DNA of 64,000 nucleotides from Paenibacillus agri (GCF_013359945.1 NZ_JABWCS010000207.1:1-64000); one strand, 5' to 3'. Positions 17,021 to 25,864 are shown, counted from the stretch's first letter. The notes: a model not told the origin generated them from the letters alone. Numbers and translations are program-made.

Positions 17021-17359
17021 ATGAATGAATCCTTTAAAGCACTGGCTGATCCTACCCGCCGCCAAATTATCCGTCTGTTGCGGGAGAAGAACAGGACCGC
17101 CGGTGAGATAGCCGATTATTTTAACGTCTCGAAGCCAAGCATCTCGCATCATCTTAATGCCCTTAAACATGCCGGGCTTGTGCAGGATGAGCGTCAGGGC
17201 CAGTTTATTCTGTACACCCTGAACACCACTGTTCTTGATGAGGTTGTCGGCTGGCTGCTGGAGATGACGGGGACGGGCAAGCAGGAAAGTACACAAACTC
17301 CAGGCACACTCCAGAAAGCAAGCAAACGTAATCATGCGACTAAGGAGGATGAAAGATGA
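17021..17359 (+). CDS. ArsR-family repressor, SdpR-like
   Basis: 112 residues; winged helix with FKALADPTRRQIIRLLREKNRTAGEIADYFNVSKPSISHHL (read in parts) and a beta wing (RQGQFILYTLN). No metal-binding Cys motif, so it is the SdpR-like autorepressor type rather than a metal sensor. It overlaps the sdpI-like gene by 4 bp. In B. subtilis SdpI sequesters SdpR at the membrane when toxin SdpC is present, which induces the operon. No sdpABC is in this window. The C-terminal tail (about 90-112) is long and hydrophilic. Confidence 0.85.
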   Translation: MNESFKALADPTRRQIIRLLREKNRTAGEIADYFNVSKPSISHHLNALKHAGLVQDERQGQFILYTLNTTVLDEVVGWLLEMTGTGKQESTQTPGTLQKASKRNHATKEDER

Positions 17360-18009
17360 GAAACATCAAATGGAAATGGCAGGATACGCTTATTGTAGTG
17401 TTGGGTCTGGCCTCACTTTGTTTTGCGTTATTCAATTACAACGCTCTGCCGGACCAGCTTCCAGCCCAATTCGGGGTTACGGGAGAAGTTAACCGGTATT
17501 GGAGTAAGGATTCCGCGATTGCCTGCCTCGGATTACTCGGCTTACTCATGCCACTGTTAATGCATTTTATACGCAGCATTGATCCGAGAAAAGAAAACTA
17601 TGCGAAATTTGAAAATGCCTATGCCATGACACGTCTGGCCATGGCCCTGCTGTTCGACTTTATTTTTGTACTGGTCATCATGTATGGACTCAACATCAAT
17701 CTTCCTGTAGGAAAAATTGCGATTGGTGCGGTCGGCATTCTGTTTATCATTATTGGAAATTATATGCCTCAGGTCAAAGACAACTACTTCATTGGCCTAC
17801 ATACCCCATGGACCCTGCATAATCCCGAGGTGTGGCGCAAAACGCATCGTTTGGCAGGCGGCCTCTGGGTAATTGGCGGACTGCTGATGATTGGAGCTAT
17901 ATTTACAGGGGGAATATGGAACACGGTAGTGATTGTGACAGCTTTGGTGTTGACTACCCTCATTCCGGTCGCTTATTCATGGATGTTGGCACAGCGGCTG
18001 AAGGTCTAG
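17356..18009 (+). CDS. SdpI-family immunity/membrane protein
   Basis: 217 residues, about six membrane segments. The N-terminal DUF1648 part has LPAQFGVTGEVNRYWSK, and the SdpI signature NYMPQVKDNYFIGLHTPWTL...WRKTHRLAGGLWV is clear. SdpI confers immunity to the SdpC toxin and signals to SdpR; here it is an orphan pair, so immunity to a toxin made elsewhere or by competitors is inferred. Co-transcribed and translationally coupled with the repressor. Confidence 0.88.
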   Translation: MRNIKWKWQDTLIVVLGLASLCFALFNYNALPDQLPAQFGVTGEVNRYWSKDSAIACLGLLGLLMPLLMHFIRSIDPRKENYAKFENAYAMTRLAMALLFDFIFVLVIMYGLNINLPVGKIAIGAVGILFIIIGNYMPQVKDNYFIGLHTPWTLHNPEVWRKTHRLAGGLWVIGGLLMIGAIFTGGIWNTVVIVTALVLTTLIPVAYSWMLAQRLKV

Positions 18010-18190
18010 TATTGGCATGAGATTGCGCTCGAATCCGACGCAGCGCTCTCTGAATTCTATTCACATGTGCGGTATAATCTCATGGACGCTGGAGACAATA
18101 GGCGGCTAGAAGTTCAGGCGTTCATCCTAGTAACGACCGGGCCTTACGTTCAGTCTTTAGATCGTCGTATCTCAGGGTAAACAATAGTTC

Positions 18191-18257
18191 AAAGCAGCAG
18201 CAGTCTAGGGTGTGGCATTATACGCCTACCCATTAGGGATTGTTACTGCTTTTTTTA
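18191..18257 (+). terminator. structured terminator after the sdpI-like gene
   Basis: AAAGCAG(C/T)A(G/A)CA(G/A)TC arms, about 15 bp with G-T pairs, enclose a second hairpin (GGG..GGC attata..GCC..CCC) and end in CTGCTTTTTTT. The layout is a terminator with a nested loop. The 18010-18180 stretch before it is open in one frame (ends at 18180) but has no start or ribosome site and is left unannotated. Confidence 0.6.
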
Positions 18258-18301
18258 TATCACAAACAAAACCAGAGCGTTGATGCTAAACTTGGCGGCG
18301 G

Positions 18302-20548
18302 CTACGGGTTCGGAGGGTTCTTCCGAGCGACCTGCTGACTTTTTGTCGCCAGCCATTGCAGCTTCTGACCTGCCACTTCAGCTCGTGCAGTCATTCGGAA
18401 ATGTCGGTCATTCCCCTTTCCCCCACTGTGCAATTCAAGAAACCTGTATTGTTGCAGTAATTCCATACCGGTGACAGCGATCCGCACGGCATCTTCTTTA
18501 TCCCCAGTCTGAAATTTGTTATGGCCCAACTCCCATATTCCTTCTATAGCCTTAGTCCATTTGAAGTAGTTATAAGTATCACTCTGCAGGGCTTTACGAA
18601 TCCAATATACCGCAGCTTCTGGCTCGTTTTTCTCCATATATAGCTCTGCCATTTCCCAGTTCAGGCCTGCATGGTCTGGCGATTCCTGAAGGCCGGTCCG
18701 CAATAGCGCTTCGCGCTGCCGGTCTGGCACCAGCCTTGAAAGCTCAAGCCGTGTCTCGGTAGAGCGCGGATTCCAGTTCATGGATTGTTCCAACAACCTT
18801 ACCTTCTCCGCAGGCCTAGGAGCGTAAAGCGCTGCACGATATAATAATGCTCCCCGGTCTGCACGGAATGAGCTGAGCCCTAGCATCAAGAGAAGACTGC
18901 ACACTAATCCTCCTGCTATCCAGCGAGAATGCTTTCGGAGCAGGCTGTATGGCATTGGACGCAACGAGACTGCCATTCCTTCTCTTGGGGAGACAGCCAA
19001 CGCTGGCAACCAGAATAGCAGCAGCCAGACCAGGCCATAGCTCCAATCAAAATCAACGGCACTATGCAGAACGAGGACCAGGAACGGTGCCAACAGATGC
19101 GGTGTCGCTCTTAAAGAACATGCCGTTGCCAGCAGCAGGACCAGAACTACTGCCAGACCTACCCCGCCCAGGTTCAGCAGCAGATCAAGGTAGCCGTTAT
19201 GGGTCTGGCTGCCAACATAGGGACGGGACTGAATGGCGAGATACATATTGCGCCAGGTTCCGCCCCCGCGCCCCAGCCAGAGCGCTTCCCCCGCGAGGCG
19301 CAGGGCATCGCGGTACAACAGGCCGCGCGCGGCGACCGTGGACGACGGTCCGGTGATACGCGCGCTCATGTACATCAGGACGGCGGTGCCCCCCGCCGTC
19401 CAGCCCGCGGCCGCGAGTGCCAGCAGCGCGGCCCGGGAGCGCCCCGCCGTGCTGTGCCAGCGGCGCTCCAGCCATAGGCCGGCTAGCACAGCGCCGGCCC
19501 AGCACCCGGCCAGCAGCAGCAGGCCGGGCAAGGGCTTTACCGCCAGGCCGGCAGCGGCCAGTTGGCGGTAGAACAGCGCCGCGCAGGCCACGGGCGCGGC
19601 GCCTGTAAGTAGAAGCGGCGCGATAAGCCGCCGCTTCAACGCCAGAACGGCGGCGCAGGCGCAAGCCGCCGCCAGCCATGCGCCGCGCGACTCGCTGAGC
19701 AGCAGCGCGGTGGCGTACGGAAATAGCGGTAGCTGGCGCTGCAGCTTGGCGGTATACGAGAATAGCCGCTGCTGACACTGCAGCTTGGCCGCGTGAGGAA
19801 ATAGCGGCAACTTGCGCAATAGCCTGGCGGCATACGTGAATAGCCGCTGCTGGCGCAGCAACTTGACCTCATGAGAAAATAGCCGCGACCCACGCTGCAG
19901 CGCGGCTCCGCTCCCTGCAATGCCATAACCACTCGCGACTGCAAATAGCCGCTCCAGCAGAAAGACCGCCATGACCGCGCCGAACGTGTTGGGATATTGC
20001 AGCAGTCCGGCGAGCCGTGCGCCTGTCACACTGACGTCCGGGGCACTGGTGTAAGCTACATTAAAGGGGAGCGTCAAACCAGTACAAAGTGGGAGCAACG
20101 CACTAAGACACAGAGTCACGCCAAGTCCATGCCAGCTTGCACGCAAAAGCCGGGCAGCACCCTTGCTGCCCGCGCTGCTATAGGCAATTAGAGCAAAACT
20201 AGCGTATAGCGCCCACCGTAGCATTTCATCAAAGTTAGCCTGTGCTGACAATGGACCGCGCAGCCAATGAATACCGTACAGACAAAGAATAACAACAGGT
20301 GCGGGAAGCACAATGTAGATCATTGCCGCCTCATTATTGGCTCTGCTCCCCACACTCCCTAGCAGCACTAGCTTCAGTGAAAGAAGCAAGCCGCATAACA
20401 CAAACCATATTGTCAGAAAGAAATAGATTTCTCGCGTGAAAAAAAAACCTCGCAGTAAACATGCTGCTATTCCGGCAGATACGACCATTGCTACACACAA
20501 ATAAGAGAACATAGTTTGCATCAAAATTTTGTGTTGATTATTGATCAT
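18302..20548 (-). CDS. O-antigen-ligase-like (Wzy_C) membrane protein with C-terminal TPR region
   Basis: About 748 residues from the ATG at 20548 (MINNQHKIL, AGGGGA upstream); an upstream TTG at 20608 is less likely. At least ten membrane segments. The Wzy_C/WaaL core includes a periplasmic loop with GGGTWRNMY and SQTHNGYLDLLLNLGG, then a C-terminal TPR-like region (NWEMAELYMEKNEPEAAVYWIRKAL). Such proteins join or polymerise surface glycans. Residues about 218-280 contain five copies of a 13-residue repeat. The middle part (about 19.2-19.7 kb) is much more GC-rich than its surroundings. No other glycan genes are adjacent. Confidence 0.75.
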   Translation of the reverse strand: MINNQHKILMQTMFSYLCVAMVVSAGIAACLLRGFFFTREIYFFLTIWFVLCGLLLSLKLVLLGSVGSRANNEAAMIYIVLPAPVVILCLYGIHWLRGPLSAQANFDEMLRWALYASFALIAYSSAGSKGAARLLRASWHGLGVTLCLSALLPLCTGLTLPFNVAYTSAPDVSVTGARLAGLLQYPNTFGAVMAVFLLERLFAVASGYGIAGSGAALQRGSRLFSHEVKLLRQQRLFTYAARLLRKLPLFPHAAKLQCQQRLFSYTAKLQRQLPLFPYATALLLSESRGAWLAAACACAAVLALKRRLIAPLLLTGAAPVACAALFYRQLAAAGLAVKPLPGLLLLAGCWAGAVLAGLWLERRWHSTAGRSRAALLALAAAGWTAGGTAVLMYMSARITGPSSTVAARGLLYRDALRLAGEALWLGRGGGTWRNMYLAIQSRPYVGSQTHNGYLDLLLNLGGVGLAVVLVLLLATACSLRATPHLLAPFLVLVLHSAVDFDWSYGLVWLLLFWLPALAVSPREGMAVSLRPMPYSLLRKHSRWIAGGLVCSLLLMLGLSSFRADRGALLYRAALYAPRPAEKVRLLEQSMNWNPRSTETRLELSRLVPDRQREALLRTGLQESPDHAGLNWEMAELYMEKNEPEAAVYWIRKALQSDTYNYFKWTKAIEGIWELGHNKFQTGDKEDAVRIAVTGMELLQQYRFLELHSGGKGNDRHFRMTARAEVAGQKLQWLATKSQQVARKNPPNP
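19711..19898 (-). repeat. 39-bp in-frame tandem repeat (x5) inside the ligase-like gene
   Basis: The sequence AATAGC recurs at exactly 39-bp steps (19722, 19761, 19800, 19839, 19878). On the minus strand the units encode RLFSHEVKLLRQQ, RLFTYAARLLRKL, PLFPHAAKLQCQQ, RLFSYTAKLQRQL and PLFPYATALLLSE. The reading frame is kept, and alternate units are more alike, so the unit may have doubled. Confidence 0.85.
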
Positions 20549-20699
20549 TTGAATATTCCCCTGTACTACATGATGCTCATCAGTATTCCCAGCCCAGGAC
20601 GCATACAAAAGGGATACCGCAAACCTTTCGATATATATTTATATTCGATAGATCTTTTGTATAGGAATTTGGGATCTCTCAAAATCAGTGCTTGCTTCG

Positions 20700-20900
20700 T
20701 CAAGGAACGGACTCCAGAGACCTTATTGCCTATAGATTCAAACATTCAGGAAGCTAACGGACTCCAAAGGCGTTATGGGGAGAAATCCTGTCCAAAAACC
20801 GCTGTTTGGAAGGAAATAGCGTCTTCTGAGTCCACTACATCTCCAAAACAACTTTATAGCGGCAAATAACGGCTATACGGTCCGTTAGCCCCCATTCATT
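20700..20900. repeat. dispersed inverted repeat cluster
   Basis: Direct copies ACGGACTCCAGAGACCTTATTG (about 20708) and ACGGACTCCAAAGGCGTTATGG (about 20758) are followed by an inverted copy (about 20818-20840, reading GGACTCAGAAGACGCTATTT on the other strand) and an inverted GGCTAACGGAC (about 20876-20890). Non-coding; resembles intergenic repeats common in Paenibacillus. Confidence 0.5.
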
Positions 20901-21121
20901 AGCTCTAACCTAATGAATAATTAATTTCATGAAGTTGTTTAATGCAGTTGTTTTGATTCAGTTGTTTTGATGAAGCTCTTTTGACCAAGAACTGACTGAA
21001 TATTGCATAGAGACGGACTTTGGCTACAAAAAAACCTCTTCCTCCACTGAAGCGTGGATTCGGAGGTCATTTCCGGGTTGATCCTAACGATTTCGAGCGC
21101 ATTAGAACCGAGTCTTACATT

Positions 21122-21292
21122 CTCAACACGATATTGTTGGATCTTATGGTGTGTGTCCCGTTTGTTTCAACACGATATTGTTGGATCTTATGGTGTGTGT
21201 CCCGTTTGTTTCAACACGATATCGCTGGATCTTATGGTGTGTGCCCCATTTTTTCAATACGATATCGCTGGATCTTATGGTTTGAGCATGAG
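21122..21292. repeat. 44-bp tandem repeat, four copies
   Basis: CAACACGATAT.G.TGGATCTTATGGTGTGTG units begin at 21124, 21168, 21212 and (as CAATACG) 21255, giving periods of 44, 44 and 43 bp. The first two are identical; the last two share GATATCGCTGG. The frame stays partly open but there is no start signal, so it is treated as non-coding. Confidence 0.85.
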
Positions 21293-21341
21293 GGAAGTCC
21301 GTTATTGCAGAACAGTGTGGACTTTTGAGGCCACTATTTCC

Positions 21342-22523
21342 CTATGCCTCCGTCGGCAGCAAATCCGCACAAGCGCGTTCCAGATAGGGCTTGGCGCCCA
21401 GGAAATCGCGGAAGGCGGTATACTCGCGCCATTTGGCAGCATTATCACCTCCAGCGCTGCGGACAGCACGGATCAAGATGTTCTTCGGGGTATGCTCCAG
21501 GTCGATAAACTCCAAGAGCTGACTCCGGTAGCCGAGAAGGTCCAGCAGTTTGGCACGGATAGCATCTGTCGCCAGCGCTGAGAAACGCTCCTTCAGAATG
21601 CCGTGCGACAGCAGCGGATTCAACACTTCATTCTCGACCTGTGCGAATAGCTCATGCTGACAGCAAGGTACGGAGAGAATGACTGAAGCGCCCCAGCGGA
21701 CCGCTTTTTCAAGCGCAGCATCTGTAGCGGTATCACAGGCATGGAGTGTGACGACCATATCAACTTGTTCCAACTCGTCGTACTTGGCGATATCACCCAC
21801 CAGGAAACGAAGTTGGTCGTATCCCAGCTTCGCAGCAAGCTCGCTGCAATGTGCGATAACATCCACTTTAAGGTCCAGACCGACAATGTTCAGCTCCCGC
21901 TTCTCGCGCACCTTCAAATAATGATATAGTGCGAAGGTCAAGTATGATTTTCCGCAACCAAAATCCACGATTGTTAACGGACGTCCAGTTGGCAGATCGG
22001 CCAGTACATCCTCCACCATTTCCAAGAAACGATTGATTTGCCGGAACTTGTCGTATTTTCTCGCCAAAACCTTGCCTTCACTATTCATAATCCCCAGCTC
22101 CACCAGGAATGGTACCGGCTTCCCGTCCTCCAGGACGTATCGCTTGCGGCGGTTGTGGGCCAGGTCAGGCGTTTCCTTCTTGGTTGGGGACTTCGTCAGA
22201 ATCGAGACCTTGTATTTCTTGCTAATCAGCACTTGATAATCGGCTTCTATGGTGCAGATCAATCCTTGGCGGAAGGTGTCTCTGAGTAGCAGAGTCATCT
22301 CTTCGGCTGCCTCTTCGGCCGGGATGTTGCGATGCTCCACCTTTGGTCCAATATAGTAGGCGAACTGATAATGCAGCTTGCCTTTTAACTCAACAGGCTT
22401 GATTACAACCTTGCTGTAGGCGACTTCGCCTTTGCTTCGCAGTTGACTCAGCGTCGCCGTAATTAATGTGCGGTCACTGATCACTTGTTCAATAAGAGCT
22501 TTTAAAGATTCCACAGGGCACAT
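21342..22523 (-). CDS. Class I SAM-dependent methyltransferase (Methyltransf_32-like)
   Basis: 393 residues. An N-terminal domain of about 170 residues is followed by a Rossmann methyltransferase domain with the SAM motif VDFGCGKSYLTFALYHYL (about 185-202), acidic NIVGLDLK (about 213) and VTLHACDTATDAAL plus SVPCCQHELF, which are typical of the GSTCD/Methyltransf_32 group. RNA or protein is the likely substrate in this group, but it is unproven. Ribosome site weak (AAAGTGAG next to ATG). Monocistronic. Confidence 0.8.
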   Translation of the reverse strand: MCPVESLKALIEQVISDRTLITATLSQLRSKGEVAYSKVVIKPVELKGKLHYQFAYYIGPKVEHRNIPAEEAAEEMTLLLRDTFRQGLICTIEADYQVLISKKYKVSILTKSPTKKETPDLAHNRRKRYVLEDGKPVPFLVELGIMNSEGKVLARKYDKFRQINRFLEMVEDVLADLPTGRPLTIVDFGCGKSYLTFALYHYLKVREKRELNIVGLDLKVDVIAHCSELAAKLGYDQLRFLVGDIAKYDELEQVDMVVTLHACDTATDAALEKAVRWGASVILSVPCCQHELFAQVENEVLNPLLSHGILKERFSALATDAIRAKLLDLLGYRSQLLEFIDLEHTPKNILIRAVRSAGGDNAAKWREYTAFRDFLGAKPYLERACADLLPTEA

Positions 22524-22535
22524 CTCACTTTCGGA

Positions 22536-22561
22536 ATTAAAAATGGAGAACTATGTTCTCC
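22536..22561 (-). terminator. terminator downstream of phzF
   Basis: On the minus strand GGAGAAC ata GTTCTCC is followed by ATTTTTAATT, 40 bp after the phzF-like stop. Confidence 0.65.
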
Positions 22562-22600
22562 TGACAGTCCATCTATTATAGCATGTCATAACAATACTGG

Positions 22601-23416
22601 TTATAAACAGACTGACTCCACTTGCAGTTGCCCTTTGAGTATTGTGATGGCATGACCTGTTAGAGTTATCGTCTCACTGCCTACATCTAGCAGCAGATGA
22701 CCTCCGCGCTGAGAGGCCTGGTAGGCACTCAGACGGGAACGATTCAATTTAGCGGCCCAATAAGGACCGAGTGCAGTATGCGCAGAGCCGGTAACAGGAT
22801 CTTCGTTCACACCTACTTTAGGTGCAAAGAAACGCGAGACGAAATCGATACCTTCTTCATTACTCTCAGCTGTTACCGAAACAGCCCTTGCAGCAAGTCC
22901 AGCCAGCAGGGCAAAGTCAGGATTCAGTCCCCGGACCAGAGATTCCTGATTCACATGAACCAGCAGATTGTCAGCGTACTGCATGATCTGCGAGATATCT
23001 CCTTCGGGTATACCGAGTGCTGCGGCCAGCCCCGGTACCTCCTGCACTAGAGTAAGTTCATAAGGCGGAAAATAAAGACTGATCCTTTCATCCTTCCGTC
23101 TTGCGGTCAGAAGTCCGCTTAATGTATGAAACCTGGCTTCTTCATCGGGAGCCAGCATTCCAGTCTCCCACAATACATGCGCACTCGCCAGAGTAGCATG
23201 TCCGCATAGCTTCACTTCCGCAGCAGGTGTGAACCAGCGCAGCCGATAAGCACCATCCTCCGGCCAGAGAAAGGCTGTCTCTGACAGATTCATTTCCGCG
23301 GCGGTTTGTTGCATAAACTCCTCTCCAGCGGGTCCCTCCAGTAGACATACGGCGGCCGGATTGCCGGAATAAGCCCGATCGGCAAACGCATCAACAATGA
23401 ATAAAGGCAGGCTCAT
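22601..23416 (-). CDS. PhzF-family isomerase-like protein
   Basis: 271 residues from the ATG at 23416 (MSLPLFIVDAF). PhzF/diaminopimelate-epimerase-like two-lobed fold: YSGNPAAVCLL at the N-terminus, the catalytic-Glu region MNLSETAFLWP, RWFTPAAEVKLCGHATLASA, and NEDPVTGSAHTALGPYW in the second lobe. No other phenazine gene is nearby, so this is a stand-alone PhzF homologue of unknown substrate. Its start overlaps the DUF6483 stop by 4 bp. Confidence 0.88.
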   Translation of the reverse strand: MSLPLFIVDAFADRAYSGNPAAVCLLEGPAGEEFMQQTAAEMNLSETAFLWPEDGAYRLRWFTPAAEVKLCGHATLASAHVLWETGMLAPDEEARFHTLSGLLTARRKDERISLYFPPYELTLVQEVPGLAAALGIPEGDISQIMQYADNLLVHVNQESLVRGLNPDFALLAGLAARAVSVTAESNEEGIDFVSRFFAPKVGVNEDPVTGSAHTALGPYWAAKLNRSRLSAYQASQRGGHLLLDVGSETITLTGHAITILKGQLQVESVCL

Positions 23417-24087
23417 TGCAGCTCCCATTCCTTTTCCCGGTCAACCAGTCGGTTCCATTCCTGTAGCCCCTGTTTGACTTCATCAAGGGGTAGTTGTCCC
23501 TTCTCCAGTTCTTCGGGGGCCTTTAGCAACAGCCGTTCATACAATGCCTTCCCTTCAACGGCTACATCCTCCCCCTGCTCCCGCAGCCGGTACAGACTGT
23601 CCTCCGCTTTGCTATAACGGCCCTGTGATTCCAGATAGGGCAGCAACAACCGCTCTGTTTTGGCCGGAACCCGGTATCCCTGGACCTCCTGCAGTAGCTC
23701 ATCGATTTCCTCCGTCATAGACAGAAGACTCCGGTCGGCCCCATGCAGATCGGCGTACAAGTACAGATGCAATGCCCGCATCGACCGGAACAGTGCTTCT
23801 TCCTTGTTGCCTGCTGCTGTGTAGATTCCGCCCTCCTCTTTGAGCAGCCTGGCTACTCCCTGAAGTTTATCGGATTCAATGATACCGCCCAACCGGAACA
23901 TCTCAATGACGTCCTCGACAGACAATGAATTTAAAAGGCGGGAATTGAGCCGGAAATGCCTGTTCAGTAATTCATCGACTTCCCATAAGGCTTCCGTCGT
24001 CTTCCGTTCCTGCTTCAGCGTAAGAACCTTTGCCACCATCGCTGTCATATCCTCAATCATGCGGACAATATAATCTCTTCGGAACAT
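23413..24087 (-). CDS. DUF6483-like tetratricopeptide-type protein
   Basis: 224 residues, wholly helical and charged, starting MFRRDYIVRMIEDMTAMVAKVL. Similar to the DUF6483 proteins of Bacilli/Clostridia; TPR-like helical pairs are likely (SKAEDSLYRLRE). No catalytic motif. Upstream partner of phzF in a coupled two-gene operon, but a functional link is not evident. Confidence 0.72.
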   Translation of the reverse strand: MFRRDYIVRMIEDMTAMVAKVLTLKQERKTTEALWEVDELLNRHFRLNSRLLNSLSVEDVIEMFRLGGIIESDKLQGVARLLKEEGGIYTAAGNKEEALFRSMRALHLYLYADLHGADRSLLSMTEEIDELLQEVQGYRVPAKTERLLLPYLESQGRYSKAEDSLYRLREQGEDVAVEGKALYERLLLKAPEELEKGQLPLDEVKQGLQEWNRLVDREKEWELQ

Positions 24088-24241
24088 ACCTTACACTCCC
24101 TTCTATACCGCGGCCACAGACACAACTCCCTGCTGCCACGCTGCCTCTTTCATGTTCAACTGTGTCTTCTGTTTCCATCTTAAACGATGGACAACGGCTT
24201 GACAAAAAAAGCACTATGACGGGTCCCTCTGCATTTGAACG

Positions 24242-24286
24242 ACAAAGAGGCAGCACCCCGTGAACCTGCGGGTGCTGCCTCTTTGT
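24242..24286 (-). terminator. long hairpin terminator
   Basis: Perfect 17-bp stem ACAAAGAGGCAGCACCC/GGGTGCTGCCTCTTTGT just downstream of the alpha/beta hydrolase stop. The T-run is short. Confidence 0.65.
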
Positions 24287-24304
24287 TCTCTTACAGATCA
24301 GATA

Positions 24305-25102
24305 TTAATTTGTTGCTACAGCCTTGTCCACAAAGTCCCCGATAATCTCCGATAACCGTTCAGGGTCCTCCAACATACTCATGTGGCCCACGCCTGCAAT
24401 GGTGGCCTGAGTGACGCTCGGCTTGTCCAATGTGAAGGTTCGCTCCGCAGGAACCAATCTATCCTCCGCACCGGCCACCAGTAGAACAGGCAGCTCACTG
24501 GCCGAGAGTACATCCCGGCGGTCCGGTCGCTCACGCATCGCCAGAGCGACTCCCGCAGCTCCCTGCGGAGGTGTTCTGTAGCCGATTTCCTTCGCCCGCT
24601 CCAGCAGATGCGGTGAAGACTCTACTGTACCTGGTGCGAATAGACCTGGTACAAGTCCGTCCACAAACACGTTAATTCCTTCGTTCTGAATGGTGCTGAC
24701 ACTCTTCAGCCGTTTCTCCTTCGCCTCATCCGTATCCGGGTAGGCTGTCGAATGGATCAGTCCAAAACCAGTCAAACGGGACGCATACCGCTGGACAAAG
24801 GACAGCGCAACATAGCCTCCCAGAGAATGGCCAAGCAGCGTCACCTTGGATAATTCCAGAGCGTCCAGCAGCGCAAGCACATCGTCGGCCATACTTTCAA
24901 TTGTGTACGCCCCAAGCGGAGCATCCGATTCGCCATGTCCACGCAGGTCAGGCGCGATGACACGATAGCTGCCGCTAAGACGGGGAATCACCTTCTCCCA
25001 ATATTCAGCGCTGCCGCAAAATCCGTGCAGCAGTACAATGGCTTCACCCTTGCCCTGATCACTGTAGCAGATCGTGCTTCCTTCACAACGAACTTTTTCC
25101 AT
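24305..25102 (-). CDS. Alpha/beta hydrolase
   Basis: 265 residues. Oxyanion-hole motif VLLHGFCGSAEYW, nucleophile elbow GHSLGG (Ser), acid in VAGAEDRLVP and catalytic His in GVGHMSMLEDP; DLRGHGESD is also typical. Cytosolic. Substrate unknown (esterase, lactonase or haloperoxidase-like). AAGGAG ribosome site. It lies 53 bp downstream of yyaC on the same strand. Confidence 0.9.
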   Translation of the reverse strand: MEKVRCEGSTICYSDQGKGEAIVLLHGFCGSAEYWEKVIPRLSGSYRVIAPDLRGHGESDAPLGAYTIESMADDVLALLDALELSKVTLLGHSLGGYVALSFVQRYASRLTGFGLIHSTAYPDTDEAKEKRLKSVSTIQNEGINVFVDGLVPGLFAPGTVESSPHLLERAKEIGYRTPPQGAAGVALAMRERPDRRDVLSASELPVLLVAGAEDRLVPAERTFTLDKPSVTQATIAGVGHMSMLEDPERLSEIIGDFVDKAVATN

Positions 25103-25155
25103 GGCTGCTCCTTCTTTCTATGTAGAAGATTATGAAGCACGTTAGATATATATAT

Positions 25156-25722
25156 TTAAGCCAAACTGCTTCCCTTGAAACGCCCATAAGCTTCCAAACC
25201 GAAACCTGTGGCGGCCGCTCCGGAAATCTGTTCTGCCATGACCATCACCCGGTGCAGCGGCGTTGTCTGCAAAGTATGATAAGGCTTGGGTCCGTTCACA
25301 TCCACAATAGCCGCTATACTGTAATGCCCAATAGCCGGCAACTTCAGACCTACTGACTGTGCAGGCTGCAACGGTCCTGCCGCAGTGAGATAACTACCTC
25401 GGGTTAGGAGCGTCCCCAGACAGGCATCTACAGCAATAATAATCTGCCCAGGCGGGATCGCAGCCACCTGTGCCAGCAAATTATCTGCGTCACAGGGGTT
25501 CGGCAATGTGCCAACTACATACGGAAAGCCATAGTCCAACAGCCTGCTGCCTGTTAGCGGGCCAAGCGCATCTCCAGTGGAGCGATCCGTGCCAATACAA
25601 AGAAAGGTTACCTGTTCGATAGTATGCAGAGCTGCAATTTCCCGGAAGAACGCCGTCAGTCCTTCTGTGTCCTTCTTATATCGACGTCCATTCCCCTGCT
25701 CCCGGATCCCCATCTGCTCCAT
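25156..25722 (-). CDS. yyaC: Sporulation protein YyaC (putative spore protease fold)
   Basis: 188 residues. YyaC family signature FLCIGTDRSTGDALGPLTG with LLDYGFPYVVGTLPNPCDADNL and IIIAVDACLGT. The fold is related to the germination protease/hydrogenase-maturation peptidase group; its substrate is unknown. Presence supports an endospore former. ATG at 25722 or 25713 are both possible (AAGGAG lies between). Confidence 0.88.
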   Translation of the reverse strand: MEQMGIREQGNGRRYKKDTEGLTAFFREIAALHTIEQVTFLCIGTDRSTGDALGPLTGSRLLDYGFPYVVGTLPNPCDADNLLAQVAAIPPGQIIIAVDACLGTLLTRGSYLTAAGPLQPAQSVGLKLPAIGHYSIAAIVDVNGPKPYHTLQTTPLHRVMVMAEQISGAAATGFGLEAYGRFKGSSLA

Positions 25723-25864
25723 CTCCTTGTTCTCCTGCTCCGGTATTCCAAAATTCTTTTATCATTTTACACGATTTCATTCTCCTCGACAAAAAAATGG
25801 TGGTCTCGCCTGCAAACATGGTAAAATACAGGGATCAATGGTCAGAGAGGATGTAATAAACCCA

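Noticed and set aside
18010-18180. Open frame of about 56 codons after the sdpI-like gene
   Set aside because: No start codon in a suitable place or ribosome site, and no family resemblance; may be a remnant, but not supportable.
21122-21292. CRISPR-like array (44-bp units)
   Set aside because: Units are directly abutting with no unique spacers and no cas genes; it is a simple tandem repeat.
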